A stretch of DNA of 64,000 nucleotides from Rostratula benghalensis (lineage: Eukaryota; Chordata; Aves; Charadriiformes; Rostratulidae), in contig VXAI01000039.1 of assembly GCA_013399305.1 (NCBI GenBank), positions 5,336,196 through 5,400,195 of the forward strand, read 5' to 3'. The notes beneath the pieces were generated by a model that worked only from the letters and a program-made list of their open reading frames with translations, made no database searches and was not told the origin of the DNA. Within the stretch, counting starts at the first letter, position 1. Every line of letters begins with the position of its first letter. This document shows, piece by piece, positions 38,436 to 52,847 of this stretch. The translations under genes and the position numbers were made by a program.

Positions 38436-39921
38436 AAGGATTAACTGGTGAGAGTTCAGCATTTTCTAGAGTAGAGTAATCTCCTAAACGGTGTATTAAA
38501 ACTGAGAGAATTAACACTTCCACAGGTGGGAAAGCATATTGCATTACTTCCCAGACTACAGCGCTGCAGCACCAGTATGCATAGTTCTTTACTTTATTAT
38601 TCTGTTCTGGACATGTTTACTTTTGTTATTTGTGATTTAAATATTCAGTGAAATAAAATTACTTAATTTAAATAGGCTGGGTGGGGGAAGCTGTGATATG
38701 ACTCTCTATTTTTTTCACTCATAACAATTTCAAAAAGCAAATTGCCTGTAATTCTTCAATATCCAGTAATTTACAGTCAATTGATTTTTCCATGTTTTTC
38801 CCATTTTCTTCCTAGATTTATTTCTGCAGTTGGAAGTCAGACTGATTTCTTACAATAAAGAAGAATTGTTTACTTTTCTATTTGCTGTGATAGCTGATGG
38901 ACTTTAATATTAAAAAATGAACTAGATGCTTGATCCTGGTAGCTTTTATTCTTTTGACATGATTAGAAAAGATTAAAAACTCCAATGCCCGAGAGCTCAT
39001 AGGAAGAGAATCTTCAAGATATACCGGGTGACAGGTATGAAGCTGCAAAGGTGTAGGAAGTGACAGCATGGCTGCTTCATTCACAAATGAATGGGGATTA
39101 CAATGAGAGGGGCTGACACTTAGAGGAGGGTGGACAGGGCGGGGGAATGAAATCTGAAGCTATAGTAGCCCCTACATAGGATGACGTGGCAGGATACAGT
39201 GCACAAGTTAGTCTTAAGGAGATAACCAAAGTCCCCTTGGCGCCTGAGTACTTCCATATTTATAATCTCACAGCCACATACTTTCACCTACTTGTTTTCA
39301 CTGCTACAGAGAGCACACGGATTCCCTCTCCAAACTTTAAAATGCTTGCAACACTGTGCAATTTTGCTGTTTTAAAATACCAAGTTTTTTGAAAAGACAT
39401 TAAAAAAAACCAAATTCTTCACCCTTTTTTAATGCTTTCCAGTAATTATAATCAATTATATATTGTTTGATATAAATTAAAATAATTTTTATTAACTGCA
39501 GGATGTATAAAATTAAAGAATTTTTTATCTTTAAAATTAAACCCACTATTTTTTCCAGTTATTATCTCAACTAGTTCTAAACAATACTGTTCCCACAGAA
39601 CACACAAATTAGAACTATCATCAGTTATTTGGGCAAAGAAATGAACAAGTCATACCAATGAACCCAATTAACTTCAAACAAAATTTTAAAAAGCAAGAAA
39701 AAAAGATACATTGTTCTACCATTTTTTAGTGAGACACTTAATATCTATTTGCTTCCAGAAACATGAATTTAATTAAAGGATTTTGAATTACATATTGAAC
39801 ACTTCACACATCCCAAATGGCAGTTTCAGTTTTCACTCATCTATATCTAGCTACTTGATCAGAATAAAAAAAAGAAATAAAACAATTCATTATGTATGGT
39901 AGGAAAGGTAGAGAGCACATT

Positions 39922-40010
39922 AAAAAAAAAAAAAGAAAGAAAAAAAAGAAAATAAAGAAAAAAAGAGAAAAAAGAAAAAGAAAAAAGAAAAAAAAATGAA
40001 AGAAGTAAAG
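39922..40010. repeat. Long homopurine (A/G) tract
   Basis: About 89 bases composed of A with interspersed G (GAAA/GAAAA units) and only about three T residues. Two AATAAA hexamers lie 40-60 bases upstream (39863-39868, 39876-39881), so a decayed poly(A) tail is conceivable. Expansion of a purine microsatellite is the simpler reading. Confidence 0.85.
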
Positions 40011-41750
40011 TAGTACACTGTACTAGATCCCAAGAGAGCTTATGGCTTTGAATTTTTCATTTTATTTCACTTAGTTATTGGAAGAGATAAGCTAATACTT
40101 TCCAGAGATGTCAATCTAATCACACACCTCTCTCATGAAAAATACTCATTTGTTTTATAACTCATGTCTGAATAGATGATTGCTGAGGTTGAAAGCTGTT
40201 GGTATATCACTGAAGTATGCTAAATGATCTGTATCAGAAGACTTGGAGTTGACACATGCTATGCATTATGAAGATTTTTCTATCTTTCTATTTTTAGTTT
40301 TGAAAAGTTCTGATTTTTTTGTCTTTTCTTAACAGTAACACATCAGCTCCATCAGCTCACATGGTTTATGTGAGCCCTCTGTCTCTTATACCACTATTAG
40401 TTCGTTCATGCTAACTCTTAGCAGGATGCAAGAAATTATTACTTGAATTTTCAAAGTTATTTTACACAGTAAGTATTGATAGAATACCTGTGCAGCAACA
40501 GTTCACTTTGAGACTGCTAAATCACTGAAGATGCACAAAAATGGATTACTGTGTTTGTAGTTTGCCCAGAAATTAGAAACCCTAGTGGCTGCAAAAGTCA
40601 GGCACTGCCTCCAGCATAATCTTCCATGTTTTATTTTAAGTTGAATGTAAGGTCTTTGCAAGATAGATTTTTAAGTATTCCTTAATATTTGTCTTCATCA
40701 TGGAAAATCTGCTACAAATGCAAAAGCTAAGATCTTACTCCTTTTTACACAGTCCCTTTCTTAAATTCTTATTTGTGCAGGAAAGAAAATCAACAATGTG
40801 CACAAGGGGTCCATAGGTCACAGTCTCAAGTTGAACCCCATTTTGCTATAGTCTTTCTTAATTCTGCAACAGGATCTTCTGTGAAATTTGAAGTCCAATG
40901 CATACCTTGATTTTTCAAGAAACTATGTTAATGTAACTCATAAAAAACATAATATCAAACCAAGCATTTTCAAACATACCTGAAGTCATTTTGAATCATA
41001 TATTAGCTATTATTTGAAGTATCTACACAACAGGTTAGAGAGCTGAGTTGATACGCTGGAATGTTCTTCAGTTCTGCCTTATTCTTAATAATTGTAGCAA
41101 CAAGTTTTATCATTAACAATGTTCATACTATTCTTGTTAGGAAATTTATCTTCAGTATTTTTGTTTGTTCTAAAGGAAGTATTGCAGTACAGTGATATGG
41201 AAAACAAAATAAGATTACTGATAGAATTTCCAACTGACAGGAATACCAGTGCACTAGTACCTTTATCTATAAAAGTGTACTTGTCTACTACTACTCTGGA
41301 AACTCATCCAGTAAAGCAAGAGGTAGTTTTAATTAATTCAACATTTAAAAGCTGCAGGAAATTTAGCTAGGCAGGACTGTGAAATAAAACTGAGCTGAGA
41401 ACCAACCACAGAGAAACAACTTAAGAATTAAATGTTTGTTACCTTTCTCTGATTTTGAAACTAAAATAATTTTATGAGGTACAAGAATTGCTGAAGATCT
41501 CTTTCCAGGAAGACCTTCGGGCAAGTTAACTTAAAAAAGGGTTGAGTACTGCTATTACTTTATCTACCTATAGTCACTAAAGGCACATTAACACTATCCA
41601 TATTTTATTACTTTCATTTGTCTCCCCAAAAGTCTAGAACACTTGAAGGATAACCTACCATAGGAAAGATACTGTTACATTCTGCATTTTGCTTCCTAAA
41701 AATACCATTTTTGTACAGATTGTCAGTGTACATATGGATATAGAATTCTT

Positions 41751-41936
41751 CCACAAACAAAAACAAACAAATCAAACACCACCACACCCCCCCAAAAAAA
41801 AAACAACCCAGAAAGCCATTAAAAAAAACCTAAACCAACCAAACAAAAAAACAAAATAAAAAATGCCAAACCACAAATCATGCACAAAAACCACAAAACC
41901 CAATAACAACAAAACACAACCACAACAAAAACCAAG
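41751..41936. repeat. Long A/C-rich tract
   Basis: About 185 bases made overwhelmingly of A and C on the plus strand, with shifting units (acaaa, accacc, aaccaacca, aaaacc) and a c7 run near 41787-41793. It has no fixed period. It is strongly strand-asymmetric and the largest of several similar tracts in the window. Confidence 0.88.
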
Positions 41937-43881
41937 CAGATTTTTTTCACTGAAATAAAAAAAATATTCACCTATAAGGAACTAATATTCTCTGAAAAGT
42001 CTTGTCTTTCTTTTGTACAGTATCTCTTTAGATGATATAGTTTCTGTGGTTCATTAATTTAAGCAGATAACAGAAATAGAAAGCTAGCTGACAGACCATG
42101 TGTTCTTAAACTGAGGCAGACAATTTGCCTCAATATCACATAGCCTTCATTGAATATATAAAGATTATTAAAATTATTATGTGGCTTCTACTCTCTTCAC
42201 AAAGTGCATTTTATTGTTATTCCTTTCTTTTCCCCCCCCCACAAAAAACATTTAAAGGTATACATCCTAATTTTTTACAATTCATGAACAAGTGGGTAAT
42301 ATAATAGGTGGGTAATAGTTGTATAAATTGCATAGAAATTAACAGCAACCAGATTACTGGTGCTGTTGCCTTTTAGATACACCCTCCAATAGCATTAATC
42401 ACTCAAAAAGACCCTAAATCAAATGTTTATTTCCAGAAGTCTTCTTCAATACAGAACACATTGCTTAATGCCAAATCCTACAGCCTATTCTTTACTGATG
42501 TTGGACATTTTCCACCTTTTGTCTGCATAATTTTTAGGCAGTTGGTTTTAGAAGAACTACTGGGTTGTTAAATCAACAGAGACAGGAGTTTCTGACTATG
42601 ATATAGATGACAGTATGCATAATATGTAGAAGCTTACTTAAAGAAATAGTTCTAGCATTTGTTTATGTAGAGCCTTCCTCATCAAAGTGAAAATCTGCCT
42701 TTGGCTATGCCATGTGTTAGTCATTGTTGTGGGATTTTCTGGATGAATGAGTTACCAATCTGTACTGCAATGATAACATTCACATGCCACTTTCATAACA
42801 TCCTGCACATAACCATAAATATGTGCCACACTCAATTAGCCTACAATGGTATCATGATATAGAAACAATATCAGCCGTGACACTTGCTAATATTTCTTCT
42901 TTTACGAGATCTCTTCAGAGTATATATAACTTTCTGATTACAAATGAAAATAGTTTTTAACACTTGTTTGAAAACTGGTGTCCTCAATATATGTTAATTT
43001 ATATACAGGTGATAAGAATTTCTGTGACTTTAGCAAAATGTGAAATGGATAACATGGCAGTCCTGTTATACATATGATGGAGACATAATGCAACTTCAAG
43101 ATAGGGAACTGGACAGCAGTGATTGACAAAGTCTAACTACTTGAACAAGTGAAAAATCAGAGAAAACCACCTGTTTTATTAAATATTTAAAGCTTGATCC
43201 AAGCGCTTTTTTTTTTTTTTAATTCAGAGGAAATAGACCCATATAGATATAAAAAAGGGGAAACATATTGCCTATTCTTTTCTGTTTCTCAGATGGAAAT
43301 AAGAGAGCAGTAATATGTTAATTTGATGGTAACCACGTCCATCACACCTCTGTGCTAATGCTACTGAGCCTGATGCTTTTTCTAGCTCTGCAAACATGAA
43401 ACAGAAAACAACCGTCATCTGTTGTCTTCTTCCCCACCCCACCCCCAAAAAAAGCTGGAAGTGAAATGCCTGTGTGACCTTCCCTTCCAGAAATGAAGTT
43501 TCCTCACTCCAAAGTATAGTTTTGAGGAGACACAGTTACACAGCATTTTTCATGTTTTAAAACCTATGCTATAGATTAGAGTCAAGCTGGGTAGGAAAGC
43601 CAAACTGTAGTCAAAGCTAAACTCACAGATTAAAGAGGAAAACACCAATACACAAAGGTGTACTTTTTTTACAGAAAATGCAGGGAATTTGAAGATGTTA
43701 ACCCAGCCCCTTCCAAGGAAAAATAGAATCTGACCTTTCCATGTATGACCAAAAAAATCTTGGGCAGAAAAGACACCTTTGGGGGCATTGGGATGGCAAA
43801 CATATTAATGCTTAGGCAGTAGGTAACTTAATCTGATCAATTGTGCACATTTTTCAAAAAGAAACTTCTTTATAATTTTGC

Positions 43882-43911
43882 ATTGTTTATAACCTGATTG
43901 TTTATAACCTG
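43882..43911. repeat. Perfect 15-bp tandem duplication
   Basis: attgtttataacctg occurs twice in immediate succession (43882-43896 and 43897-43911) without mismatch, which suggests a recent event. Confidence 0.92.
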
Positions 43912-44582
43912 TCACTCAAACTGTGTTTCATACTTAAGTTTCCCAAAAAAACATACCCTTGTCAGAGGGTGTTGTTCACATACATAAGTGAAAGATGAAT
44001 GTGCTGTTCTGATAGAAAACTGCATATAATCAAGAGGAAAGAAAAATATCAAACAACAGGTTCAGAATGCTTTTATATCACTACTGATTCAATGATAGGT
44101 TTTCAAAAAGGGTGAATAAAAGGAAAGACACTGGATATTTTTATATGTCACAATGTAAAGTGGATAGCTGAGGGGCATTACAGGTACTGAACTTATCTGG
44201 AGATACATAGAAATTGAAGTAGCCCCAGATAATCTAATACAGGAATGGATTTTGCTTTGGGAATTTGAGAGAAAAGTCAGCAAACTGGAGGTGTAAAGAA
44301 GTCTGACAGTGGACACTAGAATGCTTCAGGCAGAAAAAAAGCCTTTGCAGTCGTGTAATGATTACAGCTAGTCTCTCGTACAGGCCACTTCTTTCACTTT
44401 ATTAAGTACTGAAAGAAATGTATGAATGTATAGTTCCCATTATGTCCTGGCCTACAGTCTTTAGGGAAGAAGAAAAATTCAGTTCCGTATTTTAACTGTC
44501 AGCTTTTCTGCTGATGAACTAGGGGAAAAAAGGGTGCTTATTTTTCTCCTGTGAGAACAACTATTAGTTTTCAAGAACTACC

Positions 44583-44612
44583 AATAAATAAATACATAAA
44601 TAAATAAATAAT
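44583..44612. repeat. (AAAT)n microsatellite
   Basis: About seven aaat units with one c interruption. Confidence 0.9.
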
Positions 44613-47600
44613 TTAGCATTTTCATAATCCAGTTTGTCTTTGTGTGTAATCTGCAAGACTGTATGATTACTGTTAGGTAAAGTAAAATTTCCAAATACCT
44701 TTTTTGCTCATGTCTTACCTAAAGTCAATTTCAGAAGAATTACTGATGGCAAAACTATATGAATGTATTCTTTTAGTTTAAATATGCTGAAATCTGTATC
44801 AGTTACAAATACAGATGTTCAACCTCAATTCCAGTGAGGTCAGCAGGGTGATTTCAATATTGTTTAGACCCAGCTCCTACATACTTTTGTGAAAGGCAAG
44901 AATACAGTCATGAATTTCAAGTATTTACATGTTACAAGCCTAGCAAATTATTCTACACAGAATATAATCTTAAAATGGAACCCTCCATCCATAATTACAA
45001 AGAATTAAAATGCAATTAAGAAGTACCTTAGGGTATAAGCTGTCCACGAATTAAAATTACCAATTAATTTTTATTCATAACACCCTCAACTTCAGCTTTT
45101 TGTTATTGCTGTTAAAGATGGGTTTAAGAGATTTTTTTATAGCCATTGGGTTTGACTAGGTTTCTGCCTGCACAAGGCAGATCTTATGTATGGTAAAAGA
45201 GGAATGGGACAGGAGTTACAGAGGAAAGTGGAGAAATGCAGACCATTGTAAAAAACTAAAAATAAAATATCAGATAGAGCTGTTCTTAAGTTGATATCCT
45301 AAAAAGTAATTAGTAAACAGCAAATAGGGTTAGTTTGTGAACGGTGTTTAATGGAAGAGAGCTTATATTTTACTTGACTAGAGTTATACTGGGTATTCTG
45401 CGAACTGTCACTCAAAGAAAACAGTCTGTCTCTTTCCTTGCCTGGCTTGTGATGTTATAAAGAAGCAAGTACCACCAAAAATGCTATTATACCACAGGAC
45501 ACTGTGGTAGCAAGATTTATGTTCAGGACACTGCAAAAGTCATATTAGATATGTCCCACCTACTAGCTCATATCAGGAAGGGCTGAGAAACAATCTGAAG
45601 TGCCCAAGTCACCCCCATTACTGAAAAATTCTCAATTTTTTCAGGTTCTATATGGTTCCTTGTACTCTTTCCATATCATTAATTCAACATTGGTGTAGAT
45701 AAGTAGAATTGAAGAGTAAAGATTTGGTCTTACTAGGCAGTTTCAAGAACTAGTGTAACTAAAATATGTGTATATGAAAGCCTTTAAAGTTTCACCCCCA
45801 TATGAATTTCAAACAATTTAACAAACAAATTTCTTCTAATACTAAAAATAGTAATTTAAAAGGTCCATACTACCCCGAGAACGGAGACGCCTTTACAGCA
45901 AGGTATAATTTTATGCTTCTCTACCAAGAAAATATCAACTGAACACATCTAAACTGAATTTCAAACAACTATGAATATGAAAAGCCGTAGGGCCTGCACA
46001 GACATGGAAGATTTGATTAGATATGGTTTAAGAATCAACTTTAAGTGTCTAATATTTTATTTCATAAATTTCTGCATCATTATTTTTCCATTAGATAAGC
46101 AACGTTTTTCCTGCCACTAAGCTTTCTGTCAAATATACTGATGATTTGTTGTTTAAGCAAGAAAAAGTTCCAAGTGCTGTTGCTCCCCCACCCTCACCCC
46201 TGTCACTTTGTTTGAATTCTATTATAAGTGAAATGAATTCACAAAGAATTGACACCAACAGCTAGCAAACCCTCTGATTAACACCCCATTCATTACTATT
46301 TAGGGAGTTCATTGAAGGAAGAGGTATTATAATCACTTCAGAGTATACTTAATTCAATTCTTAATGATGTTCAGTGTTTGTCAGATGTTTTTCAGCTCAA
46401 TCACTATATACAGCACATTACAAGAAGTGTGCAAACTGCAACTGTCTGAAAATCCAATTTCTCCCTATTATAAGAACTTTGGTGGTTTTTTTTGCTCCCT
46501 AAATTTAATTAAGCCAAATATTTAGGGATCTTTCTTTTAATACAGGATATTTAAAATGAAGCAACCACGTTTTAAATATACGAAAATTGTATGGAAATTT
46601 TCAAAGCCAACTTCTGTGCAAGTTTACTGTAGCCTCTACAAGGTCTTTTTGAGTTGTTACTCATGCACAACTTTCAGTCCTGAGAACATTTTTAGTTGGA
46701 CAATTTTATATTTCTTTAAATATAAAGTTACTTTTGACTTAGCCATAAGTTTACAGCCAGTATAAATGGAATATCCATTATATCTCACAGTTTCTCTTAC
46801 ATTACACTACCTTAGCACTTGGAATTTGTGAACCACGTGTAGTATTTCCATATGTTCTGTTATCAGGACAGTGTTTTAAATATTGAGGCAAGAGATGGGT
46901 CATTTCCACTCATAGGCAATGTTCAAAGCTCTCTGTAATAGTCTGCAAAGAAAATATCTTTACAGAAACCTTCCCTTCGCTGCCACCCTGAATGGCAGGA
47001 TTAGACAAAGGACATCCTTTTGCAACCAGTTATTGGAAATTACTGCTGTGTCATTTAATTTTGCAATCTCTAAACATTTTTAAGCACCTATCATTAGTTT
47101 CCCTCTGCATACTTCTACCAACATACATAAATCAATAAGCTAATAATTAAATTTCAATAATAAAATTATCAGCGCTTAGTGTTCCTGAGAAATTGTGAAG
47201 AAAATCCCCAAATTATTTAAAAGTGCCCTTTACATGTTCCCTAGTGACAAACCTCATTATGGTCTTGTGTTATTTTTAGAAACCATCTCAAATTTTGAGT
47301 GTATGCCTTTAACAAATTACTAGTTATTCCATATTTCCAAGTAATCTCAAAATACCTAAATTTTTTTCAGTAGTCAAGTCTTGCCAATTCTTATTCTACT
47401 TGCACTTTTTAATATTAATCTCCCAGAAGAAAGCAGCTGTTTAAAGTATTGTAAGAGTTCAACTTTCAGCAGGTGATTGGTCAATTTGCATCACATTAGG
47501 GTTCTCTGCTCTTCAACATTCCATGCTATCTGAGGTAGATTTATTCTTCAAAAGAGCAATAGGAGCTAGTCATTTACTGACTAACAAAAAGCAGAAAAAT

Positions 47601-50600
47601 AATTTGCTGTTTTTCTTTAAGAAAAAAAAATCAAATTGCTTTTTCATAACACTTCACCACTCCATAGATTGCAGCCTTTTGCAGAGGGGATTAGTTTATA
47701 CAATGCTTGCATAATGGGACAGACTTGTTACAGGGAACTAGACCTTACTTACTCCTTCTTTATCTACTTTTTTTTCTGGCATCGCTAAGTGCTGTAAAAC
47801 TTTCCATTATTAGAATTCCGGTTGTCTCGCTGTCCAAGAGGATGACATTTCATGAGCTGAATCCCGTGCTGCTATCACAAATGGGATGAAGGTGTACCAA
47901 GCATTGGTGTGGAAAGCTCAGCATTGATAGGGAAGGCTCAGCACTGATAAAGCTTATATGGAAGGACCAGGACTAATCTGCTCCTATGGAAACACTAGTT
48001 GTCTACTTGCTTTTACTAAAGCAAGACAGGACAGTGAGCATCTTACACAAAGTTATTGGCGAAAGCAATAGAACAGTATTATAGTTGTTCAGTGAAGGGA
48101 CAGAGAAAAATATTTCCCCTGCAAAATGAAAATAAAAGAGATCCTGCAGTAACTCCACTGTAAAATTTAGCAGTGCAATCTCAGCCTCTGTTATTGAATT
48201 GGAATAAATCTTCTTGCATCATAAAGCAATGCTGCATCTCCCTACAATGGGTAGGGCCCATTATTACTGACTACTCAGAGGATTTGCAAAATTAATATTC
48301 TGCATGCATCAATGAAGTGCTCATCATGAATATCAAGGCTCTTCAATTCCCCATCATAGGGCAAAATTATAATCTGCTGTCATCATTTAACCACCTACCC
48401 AGCAGCTAGGACCATGCAGCTGCTTGTGCAGTTCTCCTTTCCCCTAGAAAGGCATGGAGAAGAGGAAAAAAAGAGGGGAAAGGGAAAAGGAAATGAAAAA
48501 ACCACATGGGTTGGAGTAAACACAGTTTAACAGAACAAAAACAGAAAAAGAAAATAAAAATAATAATAGTGACACAAATCATTCTCTGCACTTCTCAACC
48601 AGTGAATTGACACCTCCCTGAGCAGCGATCATGGACTCCACTCCCCCAGCTAACCCCCATTTATAAACTGAGCATGCTGGCTATGGTATGGAATATTCCA
48701 TTGGCAGTTTGGCAGGTTTTTGTTTTCTTTTTTTTCTTTTTCTGTCTGTGCTTCTTTTCAGCTTCTATGGGAAGCTGAAGGGAGTCCTTGAAAAGTATAA
48801 ATATCACCTAGAAAACAACTACAACAATATGCCTTATTGACATTCCTTTCACAGTAATGACTGCAAAGAAAATTAACTCATTCCCAGCTGAAATCAGGAC
48901 AACCACCAAAGAAGTTGTTGGGGTGTTTATTTTTTCCTGTAAAGTTTTAGTCTGTAGATTATGTTTTAAACAGTATCATAATAAGCAATAGTAAGACTAT
49001 TGGAGGCTTAGTAATTACTAAACGTCTAACAATTCAACAGTTTCTTGAGGTTTTCATCCTTTATCTCTATTGTCAACATTCCTACTGTTGTTTGTTTTCT
49101 TCCACCCATTTAGCTTCTCTTGGTTATAGAAATTTTAACTCGCTATTATATTGTTACTTGTAATAATTCATCCCTCCCTGCACCATGTAACCTGATTTAG
49201 AAAAGAAATAAAACATCTTTTAAGACAGAATCTAGAACTTTGTACAAAAAACCAACCCAGCAAAAACCATTACAACTCTTGAATGCTCTTCAAGAAACAA
49301 AATACAAAGCACGTTTTTGTTTCGTTTAGCCATTGACAGGTCATAAAGTGAGTAAATCTTTTGCACAGGAACATAGATAATGTACAATGTTAGGAACTAA
49401 TTATAGTGGTAGGTTTGAAGATCTGCTGCTTAGAACTGTGGAGTCTACCTATGAACAGGAAACGAAATCTTAGTAATATTTTTGAAAGGCCTTTGTAGTA
49501 TACTTATAGAGAACCAACCTCATTTTCTCTGAGTTATGAGTATTACAACATCTGTCCTGCCCCCTCCTCCTTGTTTGTTTTTTTTTTAATCCTCAGAATT
49601 TTACACTGTAAACTAGTATTTTTTTCAAACAAAGCTGAGACCATTAAAACATCAAATAAATAAAAAAAGAAATCCCACCACCAACACACCACATTTTGTT
49701 GCAATAGAAGACAGAATAAGTATAAAATCCCAAAGTTCTTGATAAAAAAAATTTATTAAAAACCACTTCTTTCTTACACTATTTTTTTTTTCTAATATGT
49801 GGAATCAAGTAATTTCTGTTGGCACTTTTTACTGCACTTCCATCATTTCCACCTTTTAAGATTCTAAATGAGAAACAATAGAACTTGCTGTGGTTTGGAC
49901 TGGACCAGCCACTGAAATGAACAATAGATATTTTCTGACATTTCTCACTTCATGGAAAAAGAACTGAACACTTTCCTCTTTAAATTTCAGATTCAACCTT
50001 CCCTTCTCCTTTCATCAAACTCCTCAAAGAACAATAGGAACAGTTTAATTTTTCTTGTTTACAACTGCAGTTGTATTTTATTATGAATGCACTAAAGATC
50101 TGTTGGAAAGGATCTGGTTTATTTTACACCATATTTAAAAAAAAACCAACCAACAATCTTAATGGGAAAATTAAATGGTTCCTCTATGCCCTTTAACTTC
50201 CATGGAATCATTTTGATTCCTAAATTTATCATTACATCTTGCAGAGGATGAATTTTTCATGTATAGAACACATAATCTTTGACAATTAAATATGTAGGAA
50301 ACAAAATTTTACTCAAAATTGCAAGATACTGTTAATAAAATATAGTCCAAAAGGTCAAATTCTTTACAAACAAGTGAGAACATAGATTTCAATTCAAACT
50401 AACGGTAGTTTAAAAATGTTAATTGAAACATACTGCAACATATAGGTCTCAACTTAGTCACAGCAGCACCTTGTCACTCTACCTTGGAAAGTCAAAGGGA
50501 CTATAAAGCATATGTAATAACAGAAATCAGTTCTTTTAACTTCCTGTACAAGACAAAAGCAGTTTAGTGAACATTGTTAATTACAATTTGATCTTAGAAT

Positions 50601-51428
50601 CCAAACTTGATACCTTTTTTGTTGGTGAATGAATCTTTAGCTAGACAAAATAAAGACATATTGATATGTATACATATACATGTGCACACTTGTGTGTGTC
50701 TTCATACATGGATATCTAATACACCCACAGTTTTGCTGTTAATGTTAGAAAGTAATGCCAAAACAAATAAATACCTTACATGTAAAATCTACCAAGATTT
50801 CATCATTAAGCACTATCTCAGTTTTATGTTGTAACCCTTTGCTTTTTTTTCTCATCTATTGAACATCTCTGGATTATCAATGATAATATACAGAGGCAAT
50901 AAAATTTGCTGCTCATCTCAGATTTTCTGGAGTATCGTATATTTTATGGGGTCAAATTTAAAAAAATTGTCATTTCCACAGTGCTTGGAATTTCATGGTA
51001 TTCATGTGTTAACACCCAGCTGCACAAAGGAGTTCTACTATCTTGTATTTCTTTTTTTAAATCCGCTTTACTGTGACAGAATCAAGTACATTTGAGTCCC
51101 ATTTTTCTATTTGTTATTTAATAGTAGTGATATCTTGTTGAAGCTTCCAGAGAGGAGATGTAAATTTTCTTTCCATAGCTGACATGCTACAAGAACACTG
51201 CTTAAGTGTGTATCTCCATTTCTCAAAGAAATTGAAAGATTTTATTTCAGCATATATTTTCCCCCTGAAAGATATCTGAATGGTCTGCTCCCCTGTTTAA
51301 GGAGCATTGAAGATTTACTGCCATTAGGAATGCATTCTCACCGAGTTCAGAACCATGTGCAAGGTAATGCTAACATCAGTGTCAGAATGTCAGTTCTCTT
51401 CTCTAGATACTTTTCTAAAAAAGAAAGC

Positions 51429-51497
51429 AACCCCCTCTCGCCAAACCCTCCTCCCCCCAAAAAAAACCCCAAACCACAAACAACCCAACCCACACCT
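51429..51497. repeat. C-rich then A/C-rich tract
   Basis: C runs of five, three, six and four are separated by short or A-only spacers, followed by ccaaaccacaaacaacccaac. The minus strand is G/T-rich, but one loop is eight bases and another ten. It therefore narrowly misses a standard quadruplex pattern. Confidence 0.85.
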
Positions 51498-52810
51498 GTT
51501 TAAATATTACTAGATATTTCAGAATGAATACTTTTGAGCATAACAAGTTACATTTTTGTGGGGTTTTTTTACGGATCTATGCAGGGTAACATCTTTGCAA
51601 TCACAGAAGGGATTTTGTGATCACCCAAAAGACCTTCAATAAAGAACATTTCAGTGCTGAATAGCAGCTGTTCTTCCCAGTAACATTTCCTAGTTTGTGG
51701 AAAAAACCCACCACAAAAGGCTATCTTCATTCTTTCTGAGCAGTGCTTATTGCATCAAGCAGAGCATGATTATTTCTGTCTTTAAATCTTACCAGAGAAG
51801 AGAAAGAATTTAATCCAGACAATTAATTGTAACAAGCCTGTACAGTTCTGAAAGAGGTTATAAGGATGAACTTCCAGTACACAGCACAGGGGCTTAAAGA
51901 AGAATGTTGAGACCTCATTTTTATTGAAACATTCACTTGCTTAAATGTACTATAGTAAGCTGATGGTACACATAGCGCACTGACTATGATATTGAATAAT
52001 GCATGTCATCATTTCCCCCTAGTCCTGATGTCTATACCTATAAACTCTTTCTTATTTTATATGTCAATAGTAATCTCTTTGGAGCAGTAACTGCATGTGG
52101 TATGTTTGACCAATAAGATCCACATTCATGAATAAAACACCTCTGTTTATAACAGTGAAGAGAACGCTACATAACAAGCAACAAACTTGCAGCATGAAGA
52201 TGGACTGCTGTGAATAGTTGAGGACACTCGGGTAAAACTTAGAATGTTAGTCTATTTTTTATGTTGATATTTTATTTATTTATATGCCATTATAACTACC
52301 TCTTTAAATATTTTTTAAAGAAATAACATAAAACAACTCAGCATATTATGGTTGTTATTTCTGTATAAAAGAGGCAGTTCTTTTTCTTAAACAAAATTAT
52401 TACTTTTTGCTCTTGCCTATCCAACTGATTTTATTATACTCAAAAGTTTTATCCCACCCCATTCCCAAAACTGACAAAACATCTTTGTTTTCTCTGGTTA
52501 TCCAATGCCGATGGGTAGGGGATTTACATAATTCTTGCAGCTACTCAAACAGCGCACTAACTTTTGATAAGGCAATATGCTGCTTTTCACATCTACAACA
52601 TCTAAGTAAAAATATTGTTTTTGTTACACGAACAAGATCTGAAGTAATCTGAACAGTTCACAATATTGGTTTTATCCAAAGATAATATCCAAAGATGTTG
52701 GTTGGTCACAAAGCAAGCTTCTAAGACTAAGTCTAGTTAAAAATTAAAAATGTACAAAATGCATTATATAACCTAGCATTTTATAGTTAGAAAAGAAAAC
52801 ACATGACTTT

Positions 52811-52847
52811 AAAAAAAAAAAAACACAAACAAACAAACAAAAAAACC
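52811..52847. repeat. A-run plus (CAAA)n tract
   Basis: Thirteen A residues followed by cacaaacaaacaaacaaaaa. The minus-strand open frame crossing it (52744-52929) shows an FFCLFVCVFFF-type string that is an artefact. Confidence 0.88.

Noticed and set aside
50202..50225. ccatggaatcattttgattc resembles the CR1 3' terminus seen at 23317
   Set aside because: The match stops after about 17 bases, and none of the following CR1 landmarks are present.
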